A stretch of 35,843 nt of DNA. Source: JBFXAN01 sp050184225. Its GTDB lineage: Bacteria > Chloroflexota > Dehalococcoidia > CAUJGQ01. The notes beneath the pieces are model-generated. The model saw only the letters and a list, made by a program, of their open reading frames with translations, had not been told where the DNA came from and ran no database searches. The stretch is from the NCBI GenBank assembly GCA_050184225.1, contig JBFXAN010000057.1:1-35843 (forward strand). The letters run 5' to 3'. The position numbers and the translations under genes are program-made. Positions 7,338 to 14,477 of this stretch are shown here, in pieces. Each line of letters opens with the position of its first letter. Position 1 is the stretch's first letter.

Positions 7338-9034
7338 TGAGCGCCCCGGCCTCTCGCCACACAACCGCCGCGCTCGTCTTGTGGCGCCGGATCTTCGACG
7401 GCGAACGCGGCTATCTCTACGTCTTCTCCGGCGTGCGGCCGGCGCCGGGCGTGAAGACCCTCCTCGATGTCCACAAAGCGATGTACCCGTATCCGCAGTC
7501 GATAGGAAACGCAGAGCAATGGCTGATCGAGGAATCGAACGAAGGCCGCGAGGTCTACGCCGGCGCCGCGCTGTTCGTCGACCCGAAGCGCGGCGGGAAC
7601 CGCGAGAACGCCGCGAGGGTCCGCGCGGCCTGGGTGGACGGCGACGGCGCGACGGTACCGCCGCACCTACCGGCATCGACGATCACCGTCGAGAGTAGCC
7701 CCGGACGCACCCAGGAGTATTGGCTGCTCTCCCGCGCGATCGAGCCGGAGGCCGGTGAGGCGATCAACCATCGACTCGTCTATGCAATCGGCGCCGATAC
7801 GAGCGGCTGGGACATAAATCAATTGCTCCGCGTCCCTGGCTTCCCCAATCGAAAGTATCCCGATCCGCCGATCGTCACGATCATCCGCGATGACGGCCCG
7901 ATCTACGACCCCGATGAACTCCTGGCGGCACTGCCGGAAGCGCCGGCCAGGACCGCGCGAACGTCGTCACCGGCAGACGTGGATGGTGAGGGCGACGAAC
8001 CGCCGGTCCGCCTGGAGGGTGACGCGCTCCGGGTCTGGCGGGGCGAGCTCGTCAGTTATCGGAAGGACGAGCCGGGCGTCATCGACCGCTCCGCAACGCT
8101 CTACCGGCTGGGCTGCATCCTCGAAGAGCACGGCATGACCGCGAGCGGCATCGCGGCGGGACTGCGGAACCGTGACAGCCGCCTCGGCTGGAACTGCTAC
8201 ACCGGCCGGCCTGCGTACTACACGATCACCGCTCGCAAGGCCGTAAATCGGGAGCGGGAGCCGATCGCGTATCTCCGCCCCAAACGCGCCGCCGCCGGCG
8301 ACGCGGAGCAGGTCGCCATCCTGCAAGGACGGTTGCTCCACATCGCCGCTCGCATCCGGCAGAACGGCGCCCTCAAGCACGAGGCGAACACCGGGATCGC
8401 CCTCGCCGTCGAAGCGGTGTCCGCCGAAGAACGCGGCCGGCTGCAACCGGACGGCTCGTTCGTCGCCTGGATCGGCGACGTGATCGCGCCCATGACGGGC
8501 GTCTCGCGGCAAAGCGTCAGTAACCACCTGAAGCGATTCGAGGCGTGGGGACTGCTCACGCTGGGCTACTGCTTTGCCCGGCAGCCGATCATCGACACCG
8601 ACACCGGCGAGATCGTCGGCGAGCGCGAGGTGGTACGCGGCCGCACCGTCAAACTCAGCGGCGGTGTGTTCACGTTTCTGGAGGCGCTGGCGACGTTCGT
8701 CCCGCCGAAGGATCCGGGCCGGCCACACCAGCACTGTCACCCCGACCTGAGCCGATGCCATCGTCCCTGCTGCCGCGACTCGGATGTCAACCCGGCCGGC
8801 GATTCTGAACCTGATGTAAAGCGCGTTAACACTAAGGATCTAGGCGACATGGACGACGCTCGTGTGGAAACCTTGATGTCAAACACCTTTACATCAGGTT
8901 CAAAAGAGCCGCGCGACGGCTTTACGTCCTGCGCGTTGTGTCAGGTCGTGAGCCGCTATCCGGTCTGCGGCGACTGTGCGGTGCGGCTCGGCGGTCAGTC
9001 GTTCTGGCGGACGATCTACGGGAGGAAAGCATGA
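7334..9034 (+). CDS. primase-polymerase (AEP/RepB-like) with winged-helix and Cys-rich C-terminus
   Basis: This 566-residue protein is the likely replication initiator of the element. The N-terminal half shows the archaeo-eukaryotic primase pattern: DGD at 102-104 (WVDGDGATVP) as the metal-binding DxD motif, SSPGRTQEYW at 121-130, and LLRVPGFPNRKYPD at 164-177, which is the conserved R-PG-xN-K motif of plasmid and phage prim-pols. In the second motif the histidine common in relatives is Q or E here, so activity deserves a check. Around residue 385 MTGVSRQSVSNHLKRFEAWGLL is a winged helix-turn-helix. The last 30 residues carry CxxC pairs (CALC, CGDC), a likely zinc ribbon. It overlaps both neighbouring genes. 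Confidence 0.78.
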   Translation: MMSAPASRHTTAALVLWRRIFDGERGYLYVFSGVRPAPGVKTLLDVHKAMYPYPQSIGNAEQWLIEESNEGREVYAGAALFVDPKRGGNRENAARVRAAWVDGDGATVPPHLPASTITVESSPGRTQEYWLLSRAIEPEAGEAINHRLVYAIGADTSGWDINQLLRVPGFPNRKYPDPPIVTIIRDDGPIYDPDELLAALPEAPARTARTSSPADVDGEGDEPPVRLEGDALRVWRGELVSYRKDEPGVIDRSATLYRLGCILEEHGMTASGIAAGLRNRDSRLGWNCYTGRPAYYTITARKAVNREREPIAYLRPKRAAAGDAEQVAILQGRLLHIAARIRQNGALKHEANTGIALAVEAVSAEERGRLQPDGSFVAWIGDVIAPMTGVSRQSVSNHLKRFEAWGLLTLGYCFARQPIIDTDTGEIVGEREVVRGRTVKLSGGVFTFLEALATFVPPKDPGRPHQHCHPDLSRCHRPCCRDSDVNPAGDSEPDVKRVNTKDLGDMDDARVETLMSNTFTSGSKEPRDGFTSCALCQVVSRYPVCGDCAVRLGGQSFWRTIYGRKA

Positions 9035-9207
9035 TGGTGACTCAGCACTCAAACCCTCGGATTCAGTGGCGCGGCTTCGGCCGGGATACCGAGGCGCTGT
9101 GTCCCAGTTGCGGATGCTGGAGTCCGATGCTCCGGCGCCTGCCTGACTGGCGGATCGTCTGCCTGCACTGCGACCCACATCCGCCGTACCTGGGAGGTGC
9201 TCGGTGA
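9031..9207 (+). CDS. small zinc-ribbon protein
   Basis: This 58-residue protein starts with ATG at 9031, overlapping the primase stop (ATGATGG... with TGA read in the other frame), and has AGGAAAG upstream. It carries CPSCGCWSPMLRRLPDWRIVCLHC, that is CxxC, 18 to 20 residues, CxxC, the standard layout of a zinc ribbon. Such proteins are common accessory genes in phages and satellites, where they often contact DNA or RNA polymerase. Nothing more specific can be said. Confidence 0.6.
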   Translation: MMVTQHSNPRIQWRGFGRDTEALCPSCGCWSPMLRRLPDWRIVCLHCDPHPPYLGGAR

Positions 9208-9389
9208 GCAAGCACGTCTGTCAGGATGGCTGCGGCCTCGACCGACCGACCAAGCCCGCGACCTGTCCGCAGTGCGGGTATCTCCGGCCGGCGGGGGTGC
9301 TGCGCGTGCTGCCGAGCGGACAGATCACCTGCTGGCCGCAACGGACGGGCAAGGAGGGAGTAACCAATGTCGCCACGACGGTTGGCTAG
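9204..9389 (+). CDS. small zinc-ribbon-like protein
   Basis: This 61-residue protein begins MSKHVCQDGCGLDRPTKPAT, followed by CPQCGYLRPAG and a later C in QITCWPQ. The CxxxC and CxxC pairs suggest one zinc site. GGAGGTGCTCG lies just before the ATG, which overlaps the previous stop. Its own end overlaps the HNH nuclease by 23 bases. It is the second of two adjacent Cys-rich proteins, perhaps a divergent duplication, though outside the cysteines I see little similarity. Confidence 0.55.
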   Translation: MSKHVCQDGCGLDRPTKPATCPQCGYLRPAGVLRVLPSGQITCWPQRTGKEGVTNVATTVG

Positions 9390-9744
9390 CCCATGCATGG
9401 AATCAGGCTGTCCGGCCTTGTCGCTCACGCCGCGCTGCCCGACACATACGAAGGTGCGGCGCAAGGAGCAGAGTCGAGCCGACGCAGCGAATCGCGGGCC
9501 GGAGGATGCGTACTATCACACGGCTCGGTGGCAGAAACTCCGGGGGCTGGCGCTTCGCCGTTCGCCATTGTGCGTCCGCTGTTTGGAAGCCGGCCGCACG
9601 GTGGTAGCGACCGTTGCCGACCATGTTCTTCCGAGGAAGGCCGGCGGCGAGGACAGCCTCGACAACCTCGAAGGATTGTGCGCTACCTGCCACGGCAAGA
9701 AGTCGGCAGAGGATCGGCGGAGTGCTGGCGATGCGAGGGGGTAA
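9367..9744 (+). CDS. HNH endonuclease, terminase-associated type
   Basis: This 125-residue nuclease has the HNH layout: CVRC (C69, C72), ADHVLPRKAGG with H86 as the general base, DNLEGLCATCHGKKS with N100, C105, C108 and H109. YHTARWQKLR before the first CxxC is typical of phage HNH proteins coded next to the terminase genes of HK97-like cos phages, which nick or cut DNA during packaging. AGGAGGGAG precedes the ATG. The first 30 residues hold extra cysteines (C10, C15, C24). It is followed after 97 bases by the small terminase gene, the same order as in phages. Confidence 0.85.
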   Translation: MSPRRLASPCMESGCPALSLTPRCPTHTKVRRKEQSRADAANRGPEDAYYHTARWQKLRGLALRRSPLCVRCLEAGRTVVATVADHVLPRKAGGEDSLDNLEGLCATCHGKKSAEDRRSAGDARG

Positions 9745-9841
9745 CGGGGTTGAAAGTCGAAACCATGTCGCTCGCGGAACGGTGCAGGACCAGGATCTTC
9801 GTGGCCGTGTACCCGGTTCAACGGAACTTTTGGGGTGAAGC

Positions 9842-10177
9842 ATGACGAAGTCCACTCCGAGGCCACCACGGCACCTGAGCGTCGCCACGCGCAAGTGGTG
9901 GGCGCAGATCGTGGCGGATTACGTCTTGGAGTCGCATCACCTCAAGATCCTGACGCTGGCGGCTGAAGCCTGGGACCGGGGGCAGACGGCGCGCGAGGTG
10001 CTCGACCGCGAGGGATTGACGTTTATCGACCGGTTTGGGCAGCCGAAAGCGCGGCCGGAGGTGGCGATCGCGCGTGATTCGGCCACCGTCTACCTGCGCG
10101 CGCTCCGGGAACTTGACCTCGATGTGGAGCCGCCGGCGGACGCGACCCGGCCGCCACAGCTCAGGAGGTATGGCTGA
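9842..10177 (+). CDS. phage terminase small subunit, P27 family
   Basis: This 111-residue protein recognises phage DNA for packaging. It matches the P27 family layout: PPRHLSVATRKWWAQIVADY, LESHHLKILTLAAEAWDRGQ, AREVLDREGLTFIDRFGQPK, ARPEVAIARDSATVYLRALRELDLD, and a Pro/Arg-rich end. It follows the HNH gene and precedes the large-terminase-like fragment. Retention of a complete small subunit, in an element without structural genes, is a hallmark of satellites that redirect a helper phage's packaging machine. A remnant of an ordinary prophage remains possible. Confidence 0.82.
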   Translation: MTKSTPRPPRHLSVATRKWWAQIVADYVLESHHLKILTLAAEAWDRGQTAREVLDREGLTFIDRFGQPKARPEVAIARDSATVYLRALRELDLDVEPPADATRPPQLRRYG

Positions 10178-10178
10178 T

Positions 10179-10778
10179 ATGCCACGACGACAGCGCGACC
10201 CGAAGCGGAAGCGGCCGCTCTCGCTCGACCAGATCAACACAATGCAATGGGCGGACGGGTTCGTCCCGAAGGGTGAGGATTGGCCGGGCCTGCTCGCCGC
10301 GTACGCGCAGTTGCGCGACGAGTATCTGAAGCGGCAGGAGTTGCATCCGGGGGGCGGGCGGCCGCCGTTCGTGGAGTGGTTGTACCAGACCGTCCACGAG
10401 AACGGCATCACCATCGACACGTTGATCGAGCAAGGGGACGCGCTGACGGCACCGCGGCGGGCGCGCTTTCCGGCGCTCGTGGTGAATCCGATCCTGGCGG
10501 GCTACCGGTTCCATGTATCGGGCTGCTGGGACCGCGCCACCTGCTACGCGCTCGATGTCCTTGATGGCACCGTCACGGTGGGGAGCCTCGTCCGCCGGGC
10601 CTGCGAGCGGCACGTCCGCGATCTTGAAACCGGTCACGCGCGGGGGCTGTCGTTCGATGCGGACGCCTCCGCCGTGGCGGGCTGGTTCTACTCCCATGTG
10701 GACCACGTGAAGGGTGAATGGGCGCGGCCGGGCTGGAATCCGCTCGATCCCAGGCTGCGGCTGGAAGACAGCCTATGA
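10179..10778 (+). CDS. protein ending in a large-terminase N-terminal region (no ATPase domain)
   Basis: This is 199 residues from the ATG at 10179, which has AGGAGG at proper spacing; the ATG at 10170 is too close to it. The first 110 residues are not recognised. From about residue 125 the sequence (YALDVLDGTVTVGSLVRRAC, ERHVRDLETGHARGLSFDAD, FYSHVDHVKGEWA) is the segment that opens phage large terminases. It stops at LRLEDSL, the place where relatives read LxLEPWQ just ahead of Walker A. So the packaging motor and nuclease domains are absent, and nothing like them follows. Either a deletion removed the rest, or a stand-alone N-terminal domain is retained. Confidence 0.6.
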   Translation: MPRRQRDPKRKRPLSLDQINTMQWADGFVPKGEDWPGLLAAYAQLRDEYLKRQELHPGGGRPPFVEWLYQTVHENGITIDTLIEQGDALTAPRRARFPALVVNPILAGYRFHVSGCWDRATCYALDVLDGTVTVGSLVRRACERHVRDLETGHARGLSFDADASAVAGWFYSHVDHVKGEWARPGWNPLDPRLRLEDSL

Positions 10779-10849
10779 CGGACCACGCCGGCCAGGCGCC
10801 GGTCCTGCAAACAGCACGCGGCCTGTGGGCCTTTCGATGAGGTGATGGA

Positions 10850-11443
10850 ATGGCCATTGGCAAGACATTGAAGAACATGTTCACCGGCGACCAGGCGCGG
10901 AGAGCGGAACTGATCGAACAACTGGAAGCCGAGCGGCGGGCCAACGCCAAGGAACTCCAGCAACTCCGCGACGAGCGAGACGCAGCGTATGAAGTCCTGA
11001 CTTCGCCGGAGCGTCGCTATCGAGCCGCAATCGTCGCGCACAGTCAGGCGCTCGAGCGCGGCCGGCGGCGCGAGGCGGCAATCGAAGCCGAACTCGCCGC
11101 GGTGAAGCTGCCGGTGCTGCTGCGGCGCTACCTCGCCGAACTCGACGGGCTGGCGGCGGTCGCCGCAGGTGAACAGTCCGCCTTGAAGTTCGTCGCCGGT
11201 CCTGCCACGGATCAGCACCATGTCCGGCTCGCGGTGAAGGTCGAGGCACTCCACGGGGCAAGGAAGGCGGCGGAAGCGCTCGGTCGCGTCATCCTTGACG
11301 ACATCGAGCTGGAGGCGAGGATCGCTGACATCCGCTCGCAGTTCCAGGCCGCTGTCGACGCTGGCGAGGAGCGGGTCCAGGCCGCGATCGACGCGGAGAC
11401 GCGGCAGCGCAACACGCGCCGTGGTTTCGGGTTGGAGGTTTAG
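10850..11443 (+). CDS. hypothetical coiled-coil protein
   Basis: This 197-residue protein is nearly all charged helix. RRAELIEQLEAERRANAKEL, then QQLRDERDAAYEVL, and later GRRREAAIEAELAAVKLP, show heptad-like spacing of L and A, suggesting a long coiled coil. The C-terminal third (ILDDIELEARIADIRSQFQA) continues it. GAGGTG precedes the start. It has no signal peptide or membrane segment, so it is cytoplasmic. In phage genomes such proteins in this position may be scaffold-like or nucleoid-associated, but I see no family match. Two bases separate its stop from the metallopeptidase start, so the two are co-transcribed. Confidence 0.6.
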   Translation: MAIGKTLKNMFTGDQARRAELIEQLEAERRANAKELQQLRDERDAAYEVLTSPERRYRAAIVAHSQALERGRRREAAIEAELAAVKLPVLLRRYLAELDGLAAVAAGEQSALKFVAGPATDQHHVRLAVKVEALHGARKAAEALGRVILDDIELEARIADIRSQFQAAVDAGEERVQAAIDAETRQRNTRRGFGLEV

Positions 11444-11445
11444 TC

Positions 11446-12174
11446 ATGCCGACACATCTGCTGGGAATGGACCCGCGCCACATCAGCGGCTACCGCCGCG
11501 GCGGGGTGCTCCAGATCAGCGCGGAGCAGCGGGAACGGTTGGCCGCCGCCGTCGCCGCACGGGATCAGCCGGCGTACGTCTGGCACGAAACCGACGGCGA
11601 CGGCAACCTCGTGCAGCGGACCGTCGATCCGCTCGGAGAGATCTACAGCGGCGTGATTGCGCGGCGGCATAAGCCGGATGAGACGGCGCAGATCGCCGAA
11701 CCGGGATCGTTGGCTGAACAGTGGGGCGGGACGATCGAGGCGGCCGCCGCGTTCGGGCGGTCGTTGCGGGCGGACTATTCGGAGATCGACACACAGCTTG
11801 CGCTGTTGGCGGTGGCGGAGGATTTCGGGTACGCGATTCGGTGGGGCACGCCGACGGCCGAGGATACGCACAACGGCACCAGGGCTGAGTGCTACCGCGA
11901 CGAGAAGAAGATCCTCCTCAACCGCGAACTGGTGCGCGATGACATGGACTTCGTGATCGCCCATGAACTCGCCCACGCCGCCGGCTATGGCTGGGGTAGT
12001 TCGCTGGGCGAGACGCTCTGTGATGCGTTCGGGGAGGGCTTCACCGGCGCGTCGCGGCCGGCGTGGCGGGGGACGCCGGTGCTGAGCAATGGTGGCCGCT
12101 GTCCTGAGGATGAGGAAATCCTCCGCGTGCATCGGGAGCAGGAGGCGCGGGCGCGGCGGGAGGGCTGGCTCTAA
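11446..12174 (+). CDS. putative zinc metallopeptidase (HExxH)
   Basis: This 242-residue protein carries DMDFVIAHELAHAAGYG, with the zincin motif H173-E174-xx-H177. A third ligand may be E189 or D193 in SLGETLCDAFGEGF. Upstream, RAECYRDEKKILLNRELVRD resembles the strand and helix before the motif in ImmA/IrrE-type peptidases, which cleave phage-type repressors, but the rest does not match that family clearly. GGAGG sits eight bases before the ATG. No signal peptide, so it acts in the cytoplasm. The last gene of the element's left plus-strand run. In a satellite it could act on the XRE regulator encoded at the far end; that is a guess. Confidence 0.6.
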   Translation: MPTHLLGMDPRHISGYRRGGVLQISAEQRERLAAAVAARDQPAYVWHETDGDGNLVQRTVDPLGEIYSGVIARRHKPDETAQIAEPGSLAEQWGGTIEAAAAFGRSLRADYSEIDTQLALLAVAEDFGYAIRWGTPTAEDTHNGTRAECYRDEKKILLNRELVRDDMDFVIAHELAHAAGYGWGSSLGETLCDAFGEGFTGASRPAWRGTPVLSNGGRCPEDEEILRVHREQEARARREGWL

Positions 12175-12230
12175 TCACACGCCGGCGTCGGGATTCGGGC
12201 CCGGCGCTGGCATCCGGCCTCTTTCCGGTG

Positions 12231-12264
12231 CGATGCCCCAGGGGACGGCTTTCCTGGGGCATCG
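12231..12264 (+). terminator. strong hairpin after the metallopeptidase gene
   Basis: CGATGCCCCAGG (12231-12242) and CCTGGGGCATCG (12253-12264) form a perfect 12-bp stem with a 10-base loop. No T-run follows, so it may be a 3'-end stabiliser or a factor-assisted terminator rather than a simple intrinsic one. It lies 57 bases after the preceding stop. The rest of the gene-free stretch 12175-12561 holds only the small inverted repeat noted separately. Confidence 0.5.
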
Positions 12265-12454
12265 TGCGGTCCAGTGGTTCCGGTACTCTCTCGGCCTCGA
12301 ACGTCGTCAGAATCGCGTCTCCGGGGCAGCAATCGCTATCGTGGAGTGGAGAAGTCAACACAAGCCCGTCGCAACCCCTCCCCTTCGCTGATCCTCGATG
12401 TGCCCGGGTCGAGCGAGCAACGAGGCGACAGGCACTTGACCGTCGCCCTGGCTG

Positions 12455-12470
12455 ACAGACTGGTGTCTGT
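12455..12470. promoter_or_regulatory. small inverted repeat before the toxin-antitoxin pair
   Basis: ACAGAC (12455-12460), TGGT, GTCTGT (12465-12470) is a perfect 6-bp dyad. It lies 14 bases downstream of TTGACC (12436-12441), about where a -10 box would fall, so it could be an operator. No good -10 sequence is visible, which keeps confidence low. Confidence 0.25.
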
Positions 12471-12561
12471 GTAACCACCGTGACATCATGCTCGTGTGCA
12501 GGGGTGCTACGATTGAAGGAGGCGCTTCGTCGGCAGGGGCGCCCGCGGAGGGAGGGTCGTC

Positions 12562-12804
12562 ATGGTCGTTGATCAGGCCATCTGGAATAGCGCTGACGTG
12601 TTGCGCGCCAACCGCGATCGACTGATCAAACGGCTGCGTCAATCAATCCGCATCTATGAAGCGCGGTACGAGCTCAGTTCTGAACGGTTGTGCGACGAAC
12701 TGGTCGCCGGCCGGCTGCGGGAGACAGCCGAGATCTGCGACTGGTTGATGGATTGGGAAACCTACCAGGCTCTGACCGGTGAGCAGTCGACACGACTGGA
12801 ATAG
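12562..12804 (+). CDS. probable antitoxin partner of the TumE-like protein
   Basis: This 80-residue protein has GGGAGGG six bases before its ATG. It is mostly helical: a basic helix VLRANRDRLIKRLRQSIRIY, then YELSSERLCDELVAGRLRET, AEICDWLMDWETYQAL. The pattern of a region like YxxSSExLxxxLxxGxLxET, followed by an aromatic helix, is seen in small proteins coded directly before toxins. It overlaps the TumE-like gene by 26 bases, the normal tight coupling of antitoxin and toxin. It lacks the XRE helix-turn-helix of the described TumA antitoxin, so the assignment rests on context. Confidence 0.5.
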   Translation: MVVDQAIWNSADVLRANRDRLIKRLRQSIRIYEARYELSSERLCDELVAGRLRETAEICDWLMDWETYQALTGEQSTRLE

Positions 12805-13234
12805 CTGGGATCAGTACTGGGCGATCCACGATCGCTTCATTCAGGACTACCGCGACCACTTCATCCTCGACGACACCCTCGCACCGGAGATCACCGCGAA
12901 CCTCGTCCGCTGGGATGGCGCCCTCTACTGTGTCGACGGCATTGAGATCGCGGTGAGCAAGATTCAGGACGTGCGGCTTCGAGGTGGTCGGGCGCAGGTC
13001 AAGACGCGCCGCTACGCCTATCAGGTCCATCGGCGCGTCGGTGATCGGGTGCTGTCCATCTTTCGCTACGACAACTTTCGGCACTTTGGGCCTGGTGAAG
13101 CGTCCCCGCATCACGTACATCGTTTTGACGAGAACGGTGATGAAGTTGAGGTGCGACCGCTGACGGACGACTGGCCAACGCTCGGTGATGTCATTGCCGA
13201 AGCATACGACTGGCATGATCGTCATCGGTCGTAG
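12779..13234 (+). CDS. TumE-like toxin (DUF6516 family)
   Basis: This 151-residue protein matches the DUF6516/TumE layout: an N-terminal helix, LVRWDGALYCVDGIEIAVSK as paired strands, RAQVKTRRYAYQVHRRVGDR, then SIFRYDNFRHFG and SPHHVHRFDENGDEVEV, and a helical end DDWPTLGDVIAEAYDW. The RRYxYQ, FRYDN and HHxHxF motifs are the strongest marks of the family. The family is annotated as the toxin of a two-gene system, with an unknown target. It follows and overlaps the putative antitoxin. Toxin-antitoxin pairs commonly stabilise integrative elements, which fits its position between the replication/packaging genes and the integrase. Confidence 0.65.
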   Translation: MSSRHDWNSWDQYWAIHDRFIQDYRDHFILDDTLAPEITANLVRWDGALYCVDGIEIAVSKIQDVRLRGGRAQVKTRRYAYQVHRRVGDRVLSIFRYDNFRHFGPGEASPHHVHRFDENGDEVEVRPLTDDWPTLGDVIAEAYDWHDRHRS

Positions 13235-13252
13235 CCGTAATCTGAGACACGC

Positions 13253-13284
13253 AAGACGTCGGCGAGCGAACCCACCGGCGTCTT
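13253..13284. terminator. bidirectional terminator between convergent genes
   Basis: AAGACGTCGG (13253-13262) pairs with CCGGCGTCTT (13275-13284) with one G-U wobble and a 12-base loop. AA precedes and TTT follows the GC-rich stem, so it can work on both strands. It lies between the toxin gene and the convergent minus-strand operon. Confidence 0.5.
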
Positions 13285-13308
13285 TGTACGCTGTCCTACG
13301 TGGAAACC

Positions 13309-13494
13309 CTAGCGCGAGCCGCGTGTCTCTTTCTCGAAGGCTTGGACGGCCTCGGCACGGCTGTCGAAGAACTTGACGATCCGCTCATGCTTCGGCGGAC
13401 CCGTCTTCAACTGGTAGGGCTGCCGGCACAACTGGCAGCGGCACAGCGTCCAGTTCCCGGCTTTCGCGATCGTCGTTACCTTGTGGCCTTTCAT
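13309..13494 (-). CDS. small Cys-containing protein, third gene of the minus-strand operon
   Basis: This 61-residue protein starts at the ATG at 13494, which has GGGAGG nine bases upstream, and overlaps the preceding stop (ATGA). The sequence MKGHKVTTIAKAGNWTLCRC, then QLCRQPYQLKTGPPKHERI, holds C18, C20 and C23, a partial zinc-finger pattern. The C-terminal VKFFDSRAEAVQAFEKETRG is an amphipathic helix. No family was recognised. It belongs to the only minus-strand transcription unit in the element. Confidence 0.55.
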   Translation of the reverse strand: MKGHKVTTIAKAGNWTLCRCQLCRQPYQLKTGPPKHERIVKFFDSRAEAVQAFEKETRGSR

Positions 13495-13994
13495 CGGTTC
13501 ATCCCTCCCAGATGCACGGTCATATCCGCCCGCGCGGACGGCACTTCGATGAGGTTGGGATCGTCGGTTGCTGGCGTCCACCAGGACCGGTGCTCGCACG
13601 GCCAGGACGCGCCGCAGACGCCGCAGAGGTTCACCGGCGCCGTCGTCGTATCCCGGCAGTAGTTGGCCAGCCAGAGGATCAGGCCACGGAGCAGCCGAGG
13701 TTCAACGTCCAGCAGCGTGGCGATGTGGCCAGCGGTGCGGCAGTGCACCAGCAGGGACCACGGCCACGCCCGGCTTGGCGTGCGGATGCGGGTACAGCAG
13801 TCGCGGCGTTCCTCCGGCACGGGATACCAGCGGCCGCCCTTGTCGGTTGTGCCCTCCGGGTGACTGCGACGCAGCGTCCGGCTCCGGTAGAGGACGAAGG
13901 CGGGCAGGACGGGCCGGTAGCGTGCGGGGATGATGCTGGCGGGGATCTGGCGATAGGCATTGCTGGTGCTGTCGTAGGTGAGCGTTTGAATCAT
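13491..13994 (-). CDS. hypothetical Cys-rich protein, second gene of the minus-strand operon
   Basis: This 167-residue protein starts at 13994 inside the stop of the membrane protein gene (ATGA) and ends in another ATGA with the third gene. Features: a basic first half (ARYRPVLPAFVLYRSRTLRR), RWYPVPEERRDCC, a helix HIATLLDVEPRLLRGLILWL, and VNLCGVCGASWPCEH with C124, C127, C133 and H135, a likely zinc site. No domain was recognised. Longer readings from 14639 run antisense through the membrane protein gene and are not convincing. It may be a DNA-binding or immunity function of the element; the sequence does not tell. Confidence 0.55.
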   Translation of the reverse strand: MIQTLTYDSTSNAYRQIPASIIPARYRPVLPAFVLYRSRTLRRSHPEGTTDKGGRWYPVPEERRDCCTRIRTPSRAWPWSLLVHCRTAGHIATLLDVEPRLLRGLILWLANYCRDTTTAPVNLCGVCGASWPCEHRSWWTPATDDPNLIEVPSARADMTVHLGGMNR

Positions 13995-14359
13995 GAGACG
14001 AAACCTCCCAGGACGCAGCCGGCGGCGAAGGGGATCGCCAGCAGGCAGAGACACAGCAGCGTACACGCGACATTCCATTCGATGTTGGGCGCCGCATCGT
14101 CGCCGGCGTCCTCCGCGTCTCGGCGCCGGATGGCGCTGATCATCAGCGTGACGAGGTAGCCGGACACCAGCAGCATGGCGGCAACCAGCGCGGTTGAGGC
14201 GAGCGTCGCGGCCGGACGGAACAGCCAGAGCAGCGTCGCTTTCATGGCGGCGTCGGCGAGCATCAGCCAGATCAGGGACGTGCGTTGAAAGAACGAGCGT
14301 CGCCGGGGCCTGGTGCGTCCCTCGATCCGCGGACGGGGCTGGGCATGGGTGTAGTTCAT
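13991..14359 (-). CDS. small membrane protein, first gene of the minus-strand operon
   Basis: This 122-residue protein has a basic N-terminal tail (RPRIEGRTRPRRRSFF) and three hydrophobic segments at about residues 28-47, 52-75 and 95-121. The loop between the second and third is acidic (DAEDAGDDAAPN). The basic start predicts the N-terminus inside. GGGAGG precedes the ATG at 14359. It is divergent from the XRE regulator, so its promoter lies in the same 118-base gap as the operator-like repeats. No family was recognised. In accessory elements, a small membrane protein coded with small Cys-rich partners may be a superinfection-exclusion or abortive-infection module; here this is inference only. 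Confidence 0.55.
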   Translation of the reverse strand: MNYTHAQPRPRIEGRTRPRRRSFFQRTSLIWLMLADAAMKATLLWLFRPAATLASTALVAAMLLVSGYLVTLMISAIRRRDAEDAGDDAAPNIEWNVACTLLCLCLLAIPFAAGCVLGGFVS

Positions 14360-14442
14360 AGCGGGGTTCCTCCCTTGGGTGCATCGCTGCCTGCTGGTTG
14401 GTTTGCGGCGCCTCCTTCATCGCGTTTCCATGCCAGTGGTAC

Positions 14443-14471
14443 ATGCCATTGGCACAATCCAATGGTACAAT
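14443..14471 (+). promoter_or_regulatory. promoter with operator-like inverted repeat upstream of the XRE regulator
   Basis: ATGCCA (14443-14448), 17 bases, then TACAAT (14466-14471) with an extended TGG before it. CCATTGG (14446-14452) and CCAATGG (14459-14465) form a perfect 7-bp inverted repeat exactly between the two boxes. A further direct repeat, CCAGTGGTACA and CCAATGGTACA, spans 14433-14469. Transcription would begin at or very near the ATG at 14478, that is, a leaderless message. This is what an autorepressor site for the downstream XRE protein would look like. Confidence 0.55.
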
Positions 14472-14477
14472 ACGTCC

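Noticed and set aside
12041..12478. Minus-strand frame of 145 residues overlapping the metallopeptidase end
   Set aside because: It is antisense to the peptidase C-terminus, crosses the strong hairpin and has no recognisable pattern.
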